Notes: a model not told the origin generated them from the letters alone. Positions 10,775 to 25,174 are shown, counted from the stretch's first letter. The stretch: DNA of 64,000 bases from Symbiodinium natans (GCA_905221605.1 CAJNDS010001924.1:614501-678500), one strand, 5' to 3'. Numbers and translations are program-made.

Positions 10775-11165
10775 GGGGTTTTAGGGTTTTAGGGTTTTAG
10801 GGTTTTAGGGTTTTAGGGTTTTAGGGTTTTAGGGTTTTAGGGTTTTAGGGTTTTAGGGTTTTAGGGTTTTAGGGTTTTAGGGTTTTAGGGTTTTAGGGTT
10901 TTAGGGTTTTAGGGTTTTAGTGTTTTAGGGTTTTAGGGTTTTAGGGTTTTAGGTTTTAGGGTTTTAGGGTTTTAGGGTTTTAGGGTTTTAGGGTTTTAGG
11001 GTTTTAGGGTTTTAGGGTTTTAGGGTTTTAGGGTTTTAGGGTTTTAGGGTTTTAGGGTTTTAGGGTTTTAGGGTTTTAGGGTTTTAAGGGTTATAGGGTT
11101 TTAGGGTTATAGGGTTTTCAGGGTTTTAGGGTTTTAGGGTTTTAGGATTTTAGGGTTATAGGGTT
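10775..11165. repeat. Homogeneous TTTTAGGG octamer array
   Basis: About 45 copies of the 8-bp variant TTTTAGGG run with very few changes. It is a different, internally uniform variant from the TTTAGGG arrays nearby, which suggests local amplification of the variant rather than decay of heptamers. Confidence 0.95.
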
Positions 11166-11219
11166 ATGTACGAAGGACCTTTATGTACTATTTGGCGTGT
11201 GGCTTGGCTTCTTCAGGCA

Positions 11220-14200
11220 GAACTTAGGAATTTAAGGAATTTAAAGAATTTAAGGAGGCCGGGCCTTAATTTAATTTTTTTTAAATCCTTAAATTCCTAA
11301 ATTAGGGCTAATTTAGGAATTTAAGGAATTTAAAGAATTTAAAGAGGCCTAAATGCGTTAAATTCCTTAAATTCCTAAATTAGCCCTAATTTAGGAATTT
11401 AAGGAATTTAAAGAATTTAAAGAGGCCGAAATTCTTAAAATTCCTTAAATTCCTAAATTAGGGCTAATTTAGGAATTTAAGGAATTTAAAGAATTTAAAG
11501 AGGCCGAAATTCTTTAAATTCCTTAAATTCCTAAATTAAATTAAATTGGTTCTGGGCCGTAAATTAAAATTTTATAAATTCCTTAAATTCCTTAAATTCC
11601 TTAAATTCCTTAAATTCCTAAATTAGGGCTAATTTAGGAATTTCAGGAATTTAAAGAATTTAAAGAGGCCTAAATTCTTTAAATTTCTTAAATTCCTGAA
11701 TTAGCCCTAATTTAGGAATTTAAGGAATTTAAAGAATTTAAAGAGGCCGAAATTCTTTAAATTCCTTAAATTCCTAAATTAAATTAAATTGGTTCTGGGC
11801 CGTAAATTAAAATTTTATAAATTCCTTAAATTCCTTAAATTCCTTAAATTCCGAAATTAGGGCTAATTTAGGAATTTAAGGAATTTAAAGAATTTAAAGA
11901 GGCCTAAATTCTTTAAATTCCTTAAATCCCTAAATTAGCCCTGATTTAGGAATTTAAGGAATTTAAGGAATTTAAGGAATTTAAGGAATTTAAGGAATTT
12001 AAGGAATTTAAGGAATTTAAGGAATTTAAAAAATTTTAAATTAGGGCCCAGAACCAATTTAATTTAATTTAGGAATTTAAGGAATTTAAAGAATTTAAAG
12101 AGGCCTAAATTCTTTAAATTCCTTAAATTCCTAAATTAACCCTAATTTAGGAATTTAAGGAATTTAAAGAATTTAAAGAGGCCGAAATTCTCTAAATTCC
12201 TTAAATTCCTAAATTAAATTAAATTGGTTCTGGGCCGTAATTTAAAATTTTATAAATTCCTTAAATTCCTAAATTAGGGCTAATTTAGGAATTTAAGGAA
12301 TTTAAAGAATTTAAAGAGGCCTAAATTCTTTAAATTCCTTAAATTCCTAAATTAGCCCTAATTTAGGAATTTAAGGAATTTAAGGAATTTAAGGAATTTA
12401 AGGAATTTAAAAAATTTTAAATTAGGGCCCAGAACCAATTTAATTTAATTTAGGAATTTAAGGAATTTAAAGAATTTAAAGAGGCCTAAATTCTTTAAAT
12501 TCCTTAAATTCCTAAATTAACCCTAATTTAGGAATTTAAGGAATTTAAAGAATTTAAAGAGGCCGAAATTCTTTAAATTCCTTAAATTCCTAAATTAAAT
12601 AAAAAATTGGTTCTGGGCCGTAATTTAAAATTTTATAAATTCCTTAAATTCCTTAAATTCCTAAATTAGGGCTAATTTAGGAATTTAAGGAATTTAAAGA
12701 ATTTAAAGAGGCCTAAATTCTTTAAATTCCTTAAATTCCTAAATTAGCCCTAATTTAGGAATTTAAGGAATTTAAGGAATTTAAAAAATTTTAAATTAGG
12801 GCCCAGAACCAATTTAATTTAATTTAGAATTTAAGGAATTTAAAGAATTTAAAGAGGCCTAAATTCTTTAAATTCCTTAAATTCCTAAATTAGCCCTAAT
12901 TTAGGAATTTAAGGAATTTACAGAATTTAAAGAGGCCGAAATTCTTTAAATTCCTTAAATTCCTAAATTAAATTAAATTGGTTCTGGGCCGTAATTTAAA
13001 ATTTTAAAAATTCCTTAAATTCCTTAAATTCCTTAAATTCCAAGATTAGGGCTAATTTAGGAATTTCAGGAATTTAAAGAATTTAAAGAGGTTCTGGGCC
13101 GTAATTTAAAATTTTATAAATTCCTTAAATTCCTAAAACTCCTTAAATTCCTAAATTAGGGCTAATTGAGGAATTTAAGGAATTTAAAGAATTTAAAGAG
13201 GCCTAAATTCTTTAAATTCCTTAAATTCCTAAATTAGCCCTAATTTAGGAATTTAAGGAATTTAAGGAATTTAAGGAATTTAAAACATTTTAAATTAGGG
13301 CCCAGAACCAATTTAATTTAATTTAGGAATTTAAGGAATTTAAAGAATTTAAAGAGGCCTAAATTCTTTAAATTCCTTAAATTCCTAAATTAACCCTAAT
13401 TTAGGAATTTAAGGAATTTAAAGAATTTAAAGAGGCCGAAATTCTTTAAATTCCTTAAATTCCTAAATTAAATTAAAAATTGGTTCTGGGCCGTAATTTA
13501 AAATTTTATAAATTCCTTAAATTCCTTAAATTCCTAAATTAGGGCTAATTTAGGAATTTAAGGAATTTAAAGAATTTAAAGAGGCCTAAATTCTTTAAAT
13601 TCCTTAAATTCCTAAATTAGCCCTAATTTAGGAATTTAAGGAATTTAAGGAATTTAAAAAATTTTAAATTAGGGCCCAGAACCAATGTAATTTAATTTAG
13701 GAATTTAAGGAATTTAAAGAATTTAAAGAGGCCGAAATTCTTTAAATTCCTTAAATTCCTAAATTAAATAAAAAATTGGTTCTGGGCCGTAATTTAAAAT
13801 TTTATAAATTCCTTAAATTCCTTAAATTCCTAAATTAGGGCTAATTTAGGAATTTAAGGAATTTAAAGAATTTAAAGAGGCCTAAATTCTTTAAATTCTT
13901 TAGGAATTTAAGGAATTTAAGGAATTTAAGGAATTTAAACAATTATAAATTAGGGCCCAGAACCAATTTAATTTAATTTAGGAATTTAAGGAATTTAAAG
14001 AATTTAAAGAGGCCTAAATTCTTTAAATTCCTTAAATTCCTAAATTAGCCCCAATTTAGGAATTTAAGGAATTTAAAGAATTTAAAGAGGCCGAAATTCT
14101 TTAAATTCCTTAAATTCCTAAATTAAATTAAATTGGTTCTGGGCCGTAATTTAAAATTTTAAAAATTCCTTAAATTCCTTAAATTCCTTAAATTCCAAAA

Positions 14201-15655
14201 TTAGGGCTAATTTAGGAATTTCAGGAATTTAAAGAATTTAAAGAGGTTCTGGGCCGTAATTCAAAATTTTATAAATTCCTTAAATTCCTAAAATTCCTTA
14301 AATTCCTAAATTAGGGCTAATTTAGGAATTTCAGGAATTTAAAGAATTTAAAGAGGCCTAAATGCTTTAAATTCCTAAAATTCCTAAGTTAGCCCTAATT
14401 TAGGAATTTAAGGAATTTAAGGAATTTAAGGAATTTAAAAAATTTCAAATTAGGGCCCAGAACCAATTTAATTTAATTTAGGAATTTAAGGAATTTAAAG
14501 AATTTAAAGAGGCCTAAATTCTTTAAATTCCTTAAATTCCTAAATTAGCCCTAATTTAGGAATTTAAGGAATTTAAGGAATTTAAAAAATTTTAAATTAG
14601 GGCCCAGAACCAATTGAATTTAATTTAGGATTTTAAGGAATTTAAAGAATTTGAAGAGGCCTAAATTGTTTAAATTCCTTAAATTCCTAAATTAGCCCTA
14701 ATTTAGGAACTTAAGGAATTTAAGGAATTTAAAAAATTTCAAATTAGGGCCCAGAACCAATTTAATTTAATTTAGGAATTTAAGGAATTTAAAGAATTTA
14801 AAGAGGCCTAAATTCTTTAAATTCCTTAAATTCCTAAATTAGCCCTAATTTAGGAATTTAAGGAATTTAAGGAATTTAAGGAATTTAAAAAATTTTAAAT
14901 TAGGGCCCAGAACCAATGTAATTTAATTTAGGAATTTAAGGAATTTAAAGAATTTAAAGAGGCCTAAATTCTTTAAATTCCTTAAATTCCTAAATTAGCC
15001 CTAATTTAGGAATTTAAGGAATTTACGGAATTTAAGGATTTTAAAAAATTTTAAATTAGGGCCCAGAACCAATTTAATTTAATTTAGGAATTTAAGGAAT
15101 TTAAAGAATTTGAAGAGGCCTAAATTGTTTAAATTCCTTAAATTCCTAAATTAGCCCTAATTTAGGAACTTAAGGAATTTAAGGAATTTAAAAAATTTTA
15201 AATTAGGGCCCAGAACCAATTTAATTTAATTTAGGAATTTAAGGAATTTAAAGAATTTAAAGAGGCCTAAATTCTTTAAATTCCTTAAATTCCTAAATTA
15301 GCCTTAATTTAGGAATTTAAGGAATTTGAGGAATTTCAGGAATTTAAAAAATTTTAAATTAGGGCCCAGAACTAATTTAATTTAATTTAGGAATTTAAGG
15401 AATTTAAAGAATTCAAAGAGGCCTAAATTCTTTAAATTCCTTAAATTCCTAAATTAGGGCTAATTTGGGAACTTAAGGAATGTAAAAAAAATTTAAATTA
15501 GGGCCCAGAACTAATTTAATTTAATTTAGGAATTTAAGGAATTTAAAGAATTTAAAGAGGCCTAAATTCTTTAAATTCCTTGAATTCCTAAATTAGGGCT
15601 AAGTTAGGAATTTAAGGAATTTAAGGAGTTTAAGGAATTTAAAAATTTTAAATAC
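11220..15655. repeat. 4.4-kb AT-rich palindromic satellite
   Basis: The block consists of AATTTAAGG-type 9-11 bp units in both orientations, organised as nested palindromes. A typical dyad is TTTAGGAATTTAAGG ... AAAGAGGCCT ... CCTTAAATTCCTAAA. Adjacent dyads are joined by CTGGGCCGTAATTTAAAATT or its inverse GGGCCCAGAACCAATTTAAT. Higher-order units of a few hundred bp recur with small changes. Nothing coding is visible. It could form cruciforms; its sharp edges suggest a satellite block. Confidence 0.95.
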
Positions 15656-15793
15656 TTTAAAACACCCTTTAAAGGTTTAAAAGTTTTAACATTTTTAAGG
15701 GTTTAAAATTTTTACAAGTTTTAGAAGCTTTGGTGGTCTAAGGCGTTTTATAAGTTTTAAACGTTTAAAAGTTTAAATATCATCACATAGGAA

Positions 15794-16310
15794 GAGCAGC
15801 CCGATTTGGCCAAATTTTGCCCGAAAGCTGCCCGGCAAATTTTGGCCAAATCGAGCCGCGCCTTTCTGATTGCATGCAAGGAGCAGCCCGATTTGGCCAA
15901 ATTTTGCCCGAAAGCTGCCCGGCAAAATTTGGCCAAATCGAGCCGCGCCCTTTCTGATCGCATACAAGGAGCAGCCCGATTTGGCCAAATTTTGCCCGAA
16001 AGCTGCCCGGCAAAATTTGGCCAAATCGAGCCGCGCCTTTCTGATCGCATGCAAGGAGCAGCCCGATTTGGCCAAATTTTGCCCGAAAGCTGCCCGGCAA
16101 AATTTGGCCAAATCGAGCCGCGCCTTTCTGATCGCATACAAGGAGCAGCCCGATTTGGCCAAATTTTGCCCGAAAGCTGCCCGGCAAAATTTGGCCAAAT
16201 CGAGCCGCGCCTTCTGATCGCACACAAAGAGCCCGATTTGGCCAAATTTTGCCCGAAAGCTGCCCGGCAAAATTTGCCCAAATCGAGCCGCGCTTTTCTG
16301 ATCGCATGTT
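15794..16310. repeat. Six tandem 87-bp units, each a perfect hairpin
   Basis: Units start at 15794, 15881, 15969, 16056, 16143 and 16229 (period 86-88 bp, the last unit shortened). Each contains CGATTTGGCCAAATTTTGCC and its exact reverse complement, separated by about 11 nt, giving a 20-bp stem. The long open frames on both strands here (up to 187 codons) arise because the unit length keeps frames open. They are repetitive and not credible genes. Confidence 0.95.
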
Positions 16311-16380
16311 CTGTAAACACTGGCGCGCCCTTAACTTTGAAGCGAAAGTTTTTGAAACCCTAGCAAAGGTTATTGGTAAA

Positions 16381-17938
16381 CCCTAGCGTGCCCAAAACCT
16401 CAAAAGCGAAAGATCCATTCAAATACTAAAAGCCGTAAAATCCCGAAAGGCGTAGAGTCCTTAAACTCCAGCAAAACTTCAGCAGAGAAGAAGGCAAGTG
16501 TTTTCAAGATAAAAAGGGGTCCCAGGGTCTCAGGGTTTAGGGCGTAGGCGCTTAGGCGCTTAGGCGCTTAGGAGCTTAGGAGCTTAGGGTTTAGGCGCTT
16601 AGGCGCTCAGGAGCTTAAGAGCTTAGGAGTTGATGGTTTAGGGTTAGGGTTTAAGGGATTAGGGGGTAGGCGCTTACGCGCCTAGGCGCTTAGGAGCTTA
16701 GGAGCCTAGGTTTTAGGGTTTAAGGTCTATAAGGGTTTAGGGGGTAGGCGCTTAGGCGCTCAGGAGCTTAAGAGCTTAGGAGCCGGGACCCAGGGACCTT
16801 CTTTTAAATTTTATCATTTCCTTAAAACCCTTAAAAATCTTGAAAGCCCGGGCCTTCTAGATTTTGAGGGTTTTAAGGTTTTTTCAAAGTTAAAAAGGCG
16901 GGGAGGCCCAGCGCCTGCCCCTTAATCCTTAAACCCTAAACCCTAAGCTCCTAAGCTCCTAGGCTCCTTAGCGCCTAAGCGCCTACCCCCTAAACCCTTA
17001 AACCTTAAACCCTAAACCCTAAGCTCCTAAGCCCCCTAGATCCATAAACCCTGAGCTCCAAAGCTCCCTAAGCTCCTCAGCGCCTACCCCCTAAACCCTT
17101 AAACCCTAAACCCTAAGCTCCTGAGGTCCTAAGCGCCTAAGCGCCTACCCCTAAATCCTTAAACCCTCCTAAGCTCCTAAGCTCCTCAGCGCCTAAGCGC
17201 CTACCCCCCAAACCCATAAACCTTAAATCAAACCCTATAAACCCTAAGCTCCTAGGCTCCGAAACCCAGAAACCTAAACCCCTAACTATAAGCTCCCAAG
17301 CTCCTCCTAAGCGCCTCAGCGCCTACCCCCAACACCCTGAGACCCCGGGACCCCTTTCAAATTTTAAAGTATTTTACTTCGAACATCCCCACCTTAGGGA
17401 TTTGGATTGGGCTTGGGCACTCCAGCGAGGGAGTCTCTGGGTTGGGCATTCCAGGGAGTCTCTAAACTGGGCACTCCAGGAAGACTCTACTCCACTCCAG
17501 ACTCTCTGGGCATTGCAGGGAGTCTCTGGGGTTGGGCACTCCAGGGAGACTCTGGGGAAAACTGTGCACTCTAAAAGACTCTGGGGTTGGGCACTCCAGG
17601 GAGACTCTGAAAAAACTCTGGGGCTGGGGATTTCGGGAAACTCTGGGCACTCCAGGGAGACCCTGGGGTTGGGCACTCCAGGAGTCTCTGGCTGGGCAAT
17701 TCGGGGAGTCTTGAATTTCTGTAATTGGGCAGTCCAGGGAGTCTCTAGGAGTAGACCGGGCGAGGAGAAGAGTTCCGGGCGAGGAGAAGAGTTGAATTCA
17801 AAATCTAACAACCCCACACCGAAGGTGGGGAAAAACCCTTGCCTTCTTCTCCGCTGAAATGTTCTAGGCTTTAAGGATTTTGAGAGATTTGAATATTTAA
17901 AAGGAGCTTTCGTTTTTGAGGTTGAGGGCACGCTAGGG
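16381..17938. repeat. 1.55-kb nested inverted-repeat structure
   Basis: The outer arms, CCCTAGCGTGCCC... (16381-16412) and its diverged inverse (17907-17938), continue inward with matching AGAGAAGAAGGCAAG segments. An inner pair, GGGGTCCCAGGGTCTCAGGG (about 16516) and its near-inverse (about 17336-17355), flanks GCGCTTAGGAGC-type repeats (16545-16790). Their inverse, CTCCTAAGCGCC (16940-17330), fills the other half. It may be a large foldback element or a decayed palindromic duplication. Confidence 0.7.
17400..17745. repeat. Minisatellite GGTTGGGCACTCCAGGGAGT
   Basis: About ten diverged copies with a period near 30-45 bp. Overlapping open frames on both strands (up to 185 codons at 17374-17931) translate the repeat and are rejected as genes. 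Confidence 0.85.
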
Positions 17939-18245
17939 CTGGCAAAAGTCCTTTGCTAGGGTTTACAAAAAACCCTTTCGCTTAAACGTGTTTACAAAAT
18001 GCTTTCGTTTTTGAGGATGGGGGCACACCAAGGTTTACAAAGATCCTTTCGTTTTTGAAGTTGAGGACACACTAGGGTTTACACAACAACTGACCTTCTG
18101 ACGTCGCAGGCGTACCAGGTTGATAAACAAACCTTTCGTTTTTGATGTCGAGGACATATCGAGGTTCAAACCAAGCCTTTCGTTTAACAATTATGGCGCT
18201 TTAAGGTTTTGCAAGACAACAGCTTTCGCTAACGTTGTTGCAGTC
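17890..18245. repeat. Degenerate tandem repeat CTTTCGTTTTTGAGG
   Basis: Four to five diverged ~60-bp units contain CTTTCGTTTTTGA and CTAGGGTTTACA phrases. Inverse copies lie at 16,325-16,410, which ties this segment to the inverted structure. Confidence 0.65.
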
Positions 18246-18539
18246 TTACGTTTTCAACTCTTTAAGATATTTACCAGGCAACCTGAAGAGCATTTTTGTA
18301 AATAAACAGTATGATTGAGGTCTTAGGTCTCCACTCTAAATTTTGATATTTTGCACTAACCAGAACTAAAACTGTTTGCATCGTTCAGTTACCGTGATGT
18401 TTGCCCAACGTTGATATCTTGAGCCTCCTAAATTTTTTGAAAAAACTCAAGACCTCAATTCGACTCTTCAAAATCCTTAAATCATGAGCCCTCTAACAGA
18501 ACACCCTTTAAATGGCTCAGTGTGGTTCTTTTATTCATC

Positions 18540-18574
18540 GCATCTCTCCCTCTTTCTTTCTCTTTCGCTCTCGC

Positions 18575-18617
<43 letters not shown>

Positions 18618-18629
18618 CCTTTGTCTCTG

Positions 18630-18720
<91 letters not shown>

Positions 18721-18760
18721 CTCTCTCCCTCCCTCCTTCCTTCCTTCCTTCCTTCATCCC
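18540..18760. repeat. (CT)n microsatellite
   Basis: Two long uninterrupted CT runs are separated by TGCCTTTGTCTCTGTCG, followed by CCTTCCTTCC. Frames translating as Ser-Leu or Arg-Glu dipeptides are artefacts. Confidence 0.95.
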
Positions 18761-19739
18761 TTTCTCTTCTTCTCTTCCTTCTGCTTGTTCTTTCCTCTTT
18801 CCCGCCCCTCCCGTTTTCTACTTGCCATTCAACAGGGAATGAAAGAAGAAAGTCAAGGATAAGAAAGAGAAGGTACTGACAACAGAGGAGCTGGAATTCT
18901 CCTTCAAGAAGGAAATAGAACCACAGAAAGTCAAGGGTGAGAAAGAAGTGTGAAGGTACAGACAAGAGAGGGGGAAGAGGAGGAGTTCTGCTTGATCCTT
19001 CTCACTACCCTCTATCACCTACATCTCTCTGTCAATTTTTTCTCTTGTTGGAAACGGGGGACAGGATCTTACTGTCCTCTTTTCCCCTCTCGCAGTCTTC
19101 TCTCAAACCCCTGGGAGGCCCTTTCAGGGAGCCCCTCAGGGAAGCCCCCTTGCGAAAACTGCAGGCTCCTGGTGGATATTGAAAGAAGCAGATTCACAGA
19201 AGAAGGGAAGGCTCGAGAACGACAGATACGGAGCAAGGGATAGAGAAACGGAAAAAGGAGAGAGAAGCAACTATCCTCTCCAAGCTGTTTTCAGAGTGAC
19301 CCCAAAGACCGGGGTGGGCGTGAGCTCGCCCCTTGCCACTCGAAAGCCTCCCCTTCTTGAAACAAGCAAAAGGCAGGAACCCCTTCTTTCAACGAATCCG
19401 TGTCAGAAGAAAAAAGGATACTGCGATAGCCCCTCATTCGTATTTTCATTCCTCCCAGATGCTTTCGGCTCTTTTCCTTGATAGATGAGTGGGTCCGTCC
19501 TCTTCTTTCGGGGTGGGAGAGTATATTTTCTTAGAATGAGCCCTTCCGTGCATTCTTAAATCAGAGGTAGCCCGGCCTATGTTGAATACAGATAAGGGCG
19601 TTGTCCTGAAAGGCTCTCCTGTTCTAAGGAACACCATGAATGATAGAAGCCTTCATTTGAAAAGGAATCAAAGAGCCCCTCCAGCATTTCAATAGACGAC
19701 AGGATTTCGCTGTTCTCAGGAATGCTATTGTCTTTAACA

Positions 19740-22240
<2,501 letters not shown>

Positions 22241-22741
22241 GAGAGACGGACCATGTGGACAAAAAGGAATTAGATGACATCATGCATCCAATGACTGCAC
22301 TTCACGCTTCTTGGCACCTCCTTGGTGTCCTTTTCGCTGATGTTCGAAAGGATATGAATTTCGTGCAGTGGAACGAATAGACTAGGGAAGACCAGGGCAA
22401 GAAGAGTGGCCTCTTGTTCGCATAAACCCTAAGCCTAAACCCTAAACCCCATGATGAAAATCCCGAGCTCAAGAGGCTAATTAAACCTTAAGCAGACAAA
22501 CCCTACCCATTCATCTCTAGGTTAACCCGAAAACCGACAACGAACCCTTAAACCCTTAAGTCCTAAGTACTAAATGCTAAACTCAAATCCCTATAAAACA
22601 TTCGATGCCTCTGCCCAACCCAAACCTGGGCAGGAGAAGTTCAACCACGCCGCCGAGTTTTTTTGAAGGGTTGTTTCTTAAGTTTTTATTCTGTTTAAAA
22701 TATAAAACAAAAGGGGTTGCCAAATAATACACAAAGGTCCA

Positions 22742-22868
22742 TGCCACTTAGGGGTTTAGGGGTTTAGGGGTTTAGGGGTTTAGGGGTTTAGGGGTTTAGG
22801 GGTTTAGGGGTTTAGGGGTTTAGGGGTTTAGGGGTTTAGGGGTTTAGGGGTTTAGAGGTTTAGGGTTT
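22742..22868. repeat. TTTAGGGG octamer array
   Basis: About 15 homogeneous copies of an 8-bp variant with four Gs, distinct from the TTTTAGGG octamer at 10,775. Confidence 0.95.
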
Positions 22869-23309
22869 ACTTGAGCATGTGGGGGTTTCCGAAAATAGGC
22901 GCACTTTTTTGGGGGTTCCTGTCATTAAGGATTCTACTCTTTTGGGGGGTGTATTACCCTATTTGGGGAAACAATGTAAAGAAAGCCCTTGCTAGTATGG
23001 CTTGTGCGTCTGAGTACCTACCAACATCTGCTTACTACAATTCACGGTTTCGGGTTCAGGGCTGAGGTTTTGAGCTTCTGTGGGGTTGAGGGCCTGGGGC
23101 TTCGGTGTTCAGGGTTTCCAGAGCTTTGGCAAGGTTTTGGGGTTTTCGGTCTAGGTTCCGTGGTCGGGTGCAGAATTTGCATTGGGGTTTTTTAGGCCGA
23201 GGTTTTCTCTCTCCTGAAGGGTTGAAGGCTTCAGCTTCAGGGTTCTTGTCGTTACAACACAATAGCAGCATGCGAGCCCCCTTGCTTGTCGAATGTTAGA
23301 CTCAGACCA

Positions 23310-23347
23310 CTAACCCTAAACCCTAAACCCTAAACCCTAAACCCTAA
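23310..23347. repeat. Short CCCTAAA array
   Basis: Five units. It lies downstream of the VPS13-like exons on the minus strand and is possibly intronic. Confidence 0.85.
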
Positions 23348-23494
23348 AACTCGCAAGATAGTCGCCGAATCTTCTTCGACAAGTAAGCAAGGCAAGGCTC
23401 CTTAAACTCGAGGCATCTCGAGGCCGAATGCAGAAAAAACCACGACAGCCTCCACGAATGCAAGCAGCCCCAAACCTTAAACCCTAAACCCTAA

Positions 23495-23881
23495 ACCGGA
23501 GCTCCTTCAGCCGCACGGATCCGGATAGGAGGCGGGCTGAGATCTGCTCTGGAGAGAACCCCTGTCATCTTCAGCGCGAGGCGCAGGGGGCTTTGATCTT
23601 GTTCGGGGGGCGGAGGCGCGGGGTGAGGCGATAAAATCTATGTGCTACACTACACAATCCCTGAACCCCGCCCCCCCACCCCCCCACTAGCATTCCAGGC
23701 TAGCTTCGACGTATTGGACGAAAGCCTCTGCTGGAATGCAAAGTAACGATCTTGACAAATTCGGTAGCCTCAAAAGTGCACTTCTCCAGCTCCAAAAAAA
23801 GGTTTTGAAATCTCCATCCCAACAATCACCCAATGCCTTGAGGAACCTGCCCAAGTACCGCGCCAGCAGCGTCTCCAGCAT
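23495..23881 (-). CDS. VPS13/chorein-like protein, N-terminal exons
   Basis: Three exons can be joined. Exon 1 (23881-23837) encodes MLETLLARYLGRFLK. Exon 2 (23725-23701, only 25 nt) encodes AFVQYVEA. Exon 3 (23548 to about 23495) encodes QISARLLSGSVRLKELR. With GC-AG splices at both junctions (AAG|GC...AGAG|GC and GCTA|GC...CCAG|AG) the product aligns without a gap to the chorein_N pattern of VPS13/ATG2 bridge-type lipid-transfer proteins: start Met, R-F-L, V, Q-(I/L)-S and G-x-V-x-L-K-x-L. These proteins move lipids at membrane contact sites. Exon 3 ends at CTCCG|GTTTAGGG, so the donor is the first base pairs of a telomeric run. Only the first ~40 of an expected 2,000 or more residues are seen; later exons were not found. 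Confidence 0.7.
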
Positions 23882-24554
23882 GGCCCGTGGCTTGGGCTAC
23901 TCTCCGTTTAGGGTCTTCAGAGAGCACTTCGATGCTTCGCACAACGGGACGGACATGAAGGGCTTCTGCTTTCGCAGTGGAAGACAGGGTTTAGGGCGTC
24001 TATTGAAGGGGTGCAGGGTCGAAGGGATCGAAGTTCAAGGTGCGTTCAATGAGTGCTGTGTCGGGGTAAGCTGTGGCCTGCAAGGCATCATGTCCAGAAA
24101 TGGAAAAAGTGCAGATGCAGACTCACACATCTGATGGCTGGTGAGCATGGCAAGGCGCATCCATGTCTGGAATGCTCTGTCTCTCTCTTGACACGCTGAC
24201 GTTGTCCACGAGAAACAATGTTGACTTGCCATTTAGATAGAACCCCGTGCAATTTTTAAGAAGTCCCAGAACTCAATTATACCCATGATAAACCCCCTCT
24301 CCATATTCGAAGCCAATGGCACCACGGTCGGCATGGATGTACTGTCAAGCCACGGGCTGTCAGGTGACGAGCACACGCCGCCTTCTTCTAGACACAATGA
24401 GACGCCCAAAATCCCCCCCCCTCAACCAAAGCTCTGACTGGACCCAGCCTTCGTACTTGCGACCCAAGGCAACCCCAGACCCTAGCCGCTACTGGGTCTT
24501 ACAACCCCAGCCTTGCCTCCAAGAAACAAAAATCAAACACCGAACACATCCTAA

Positions 24555-25060
24555 CCCAAGCCCTGGAAAATCTCAGACTCAAAGTGTTCCAGCAGTTCAA
24601 GCCCATCAAGGCCATCGTCTCGCCATCGAGGTTGCGCCTTGAAGCCTCCACTCAGCTCCAGGGCGATGTCCGCAAAGAGCGATGTTTTCACGGCCGCCTG
24701 GGTTTTGACATTCAGCTCAAGGGCTTCAGCTTCCAAAGGTTCACGCACAGGAACACGCACAGAGCCCCTCCGTCTAACGAATGAGCCTGGGGCCCCAGAT
24801 CCCTGAAATGTCTCAGAAGATCTCAGCTAACAATTGACAAGTGGTTAAGCAGGAATTCCGTACGAAGTCGTACAGCTGCACAACTCTGCAGGGAAAGCCG
24901 GAACTTGGTGTCCTTCAACGGCGCCCACGTCTCGGCCGACAGCGGTCCGAACATGGCCTTCAATTGGTGTTGGGCTCATGGGGCTCATTTGGTGGCGGAG
25001 GTGGCTTGAGCTTGAGACTGCGTACGGACAAGGTGCCCTCAGCCACATTCGAGTAGCTAA
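24555..25060 (-). CDS. Coding-like exons of unknown protein, frame interrupted
   Basis: On the minus strand the frame is open from about 25,055 (VAEGTLSVRSLKLKPPPPP) to a stop near 24,960. In the next frame it continues as FGPLSAETWAPLKDTKFRLS to about 24,850. A further open segment at 24,790-24,555 includes EAEALELNVKTQAAVKTSLF. The composition is clearly protein-like. The shift near 24,960 is either an unrecognised splice or a frameshift. These lie upstream of the VPS13-like start on the same strand, so they may be the end of a preceding gene. Some phrases (GTLSVRSLKLKP, REPLEAE) recall VPS13-type modules, but that is weak. Confidence 0.4.
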
Positions 25061-25128
25061 GCCCTAAACCCTAAACCCTAAACCCGAAACCCTAAACCCC
25101 AAACCCTAAACCCTACACCCCAAACCCG
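25060..25128. repeat. CCCTAAA array
   Basis: About nine units with variants (CCCGAAA, CCCCAAA). It is the left member of a convergent pair with 25,213-25,318. Confidence 0.9.
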
Positions 25129-25174
25129 GCGCCTCCAGGCTGTCCCACTCTTGCGCGCTGGCCGCTCGCCGGGC
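25126..25174 (-). CDS. Short exon between convergent telomeric arrays
   Basis: A 49-nt open segment encodes ARRAASAQEWDSLEAP. It has acceptor GTTGAAAG|GCC and donor CCGG|GTTTGG at the edge of the array. It lies on the same strand as the coding-like exons to its left and could be an upstream exon of that gene. Its shortness limits confidence. Confidence 0.35.

Noticed and set aside
15757-16363. Open frames of 165-187 codons on both strands
   Set aside because: They translate the 87-bp hairpin repeat in all frames; the internal repetition and equal openness on both strands argue against a gene.
17374-17931. 185-codon minus-strand frame rich in Pro/Ser/Leu
   Set aside because: Repetitive translation of the GGTTGGGCACTCC minisatellite; the plus strand is equally open.
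18482-18965. Ser-Leu and Arg-Glu repeat proteins
   Set aside because: Pure translation of (CT)n/(GA)n microsatellites.
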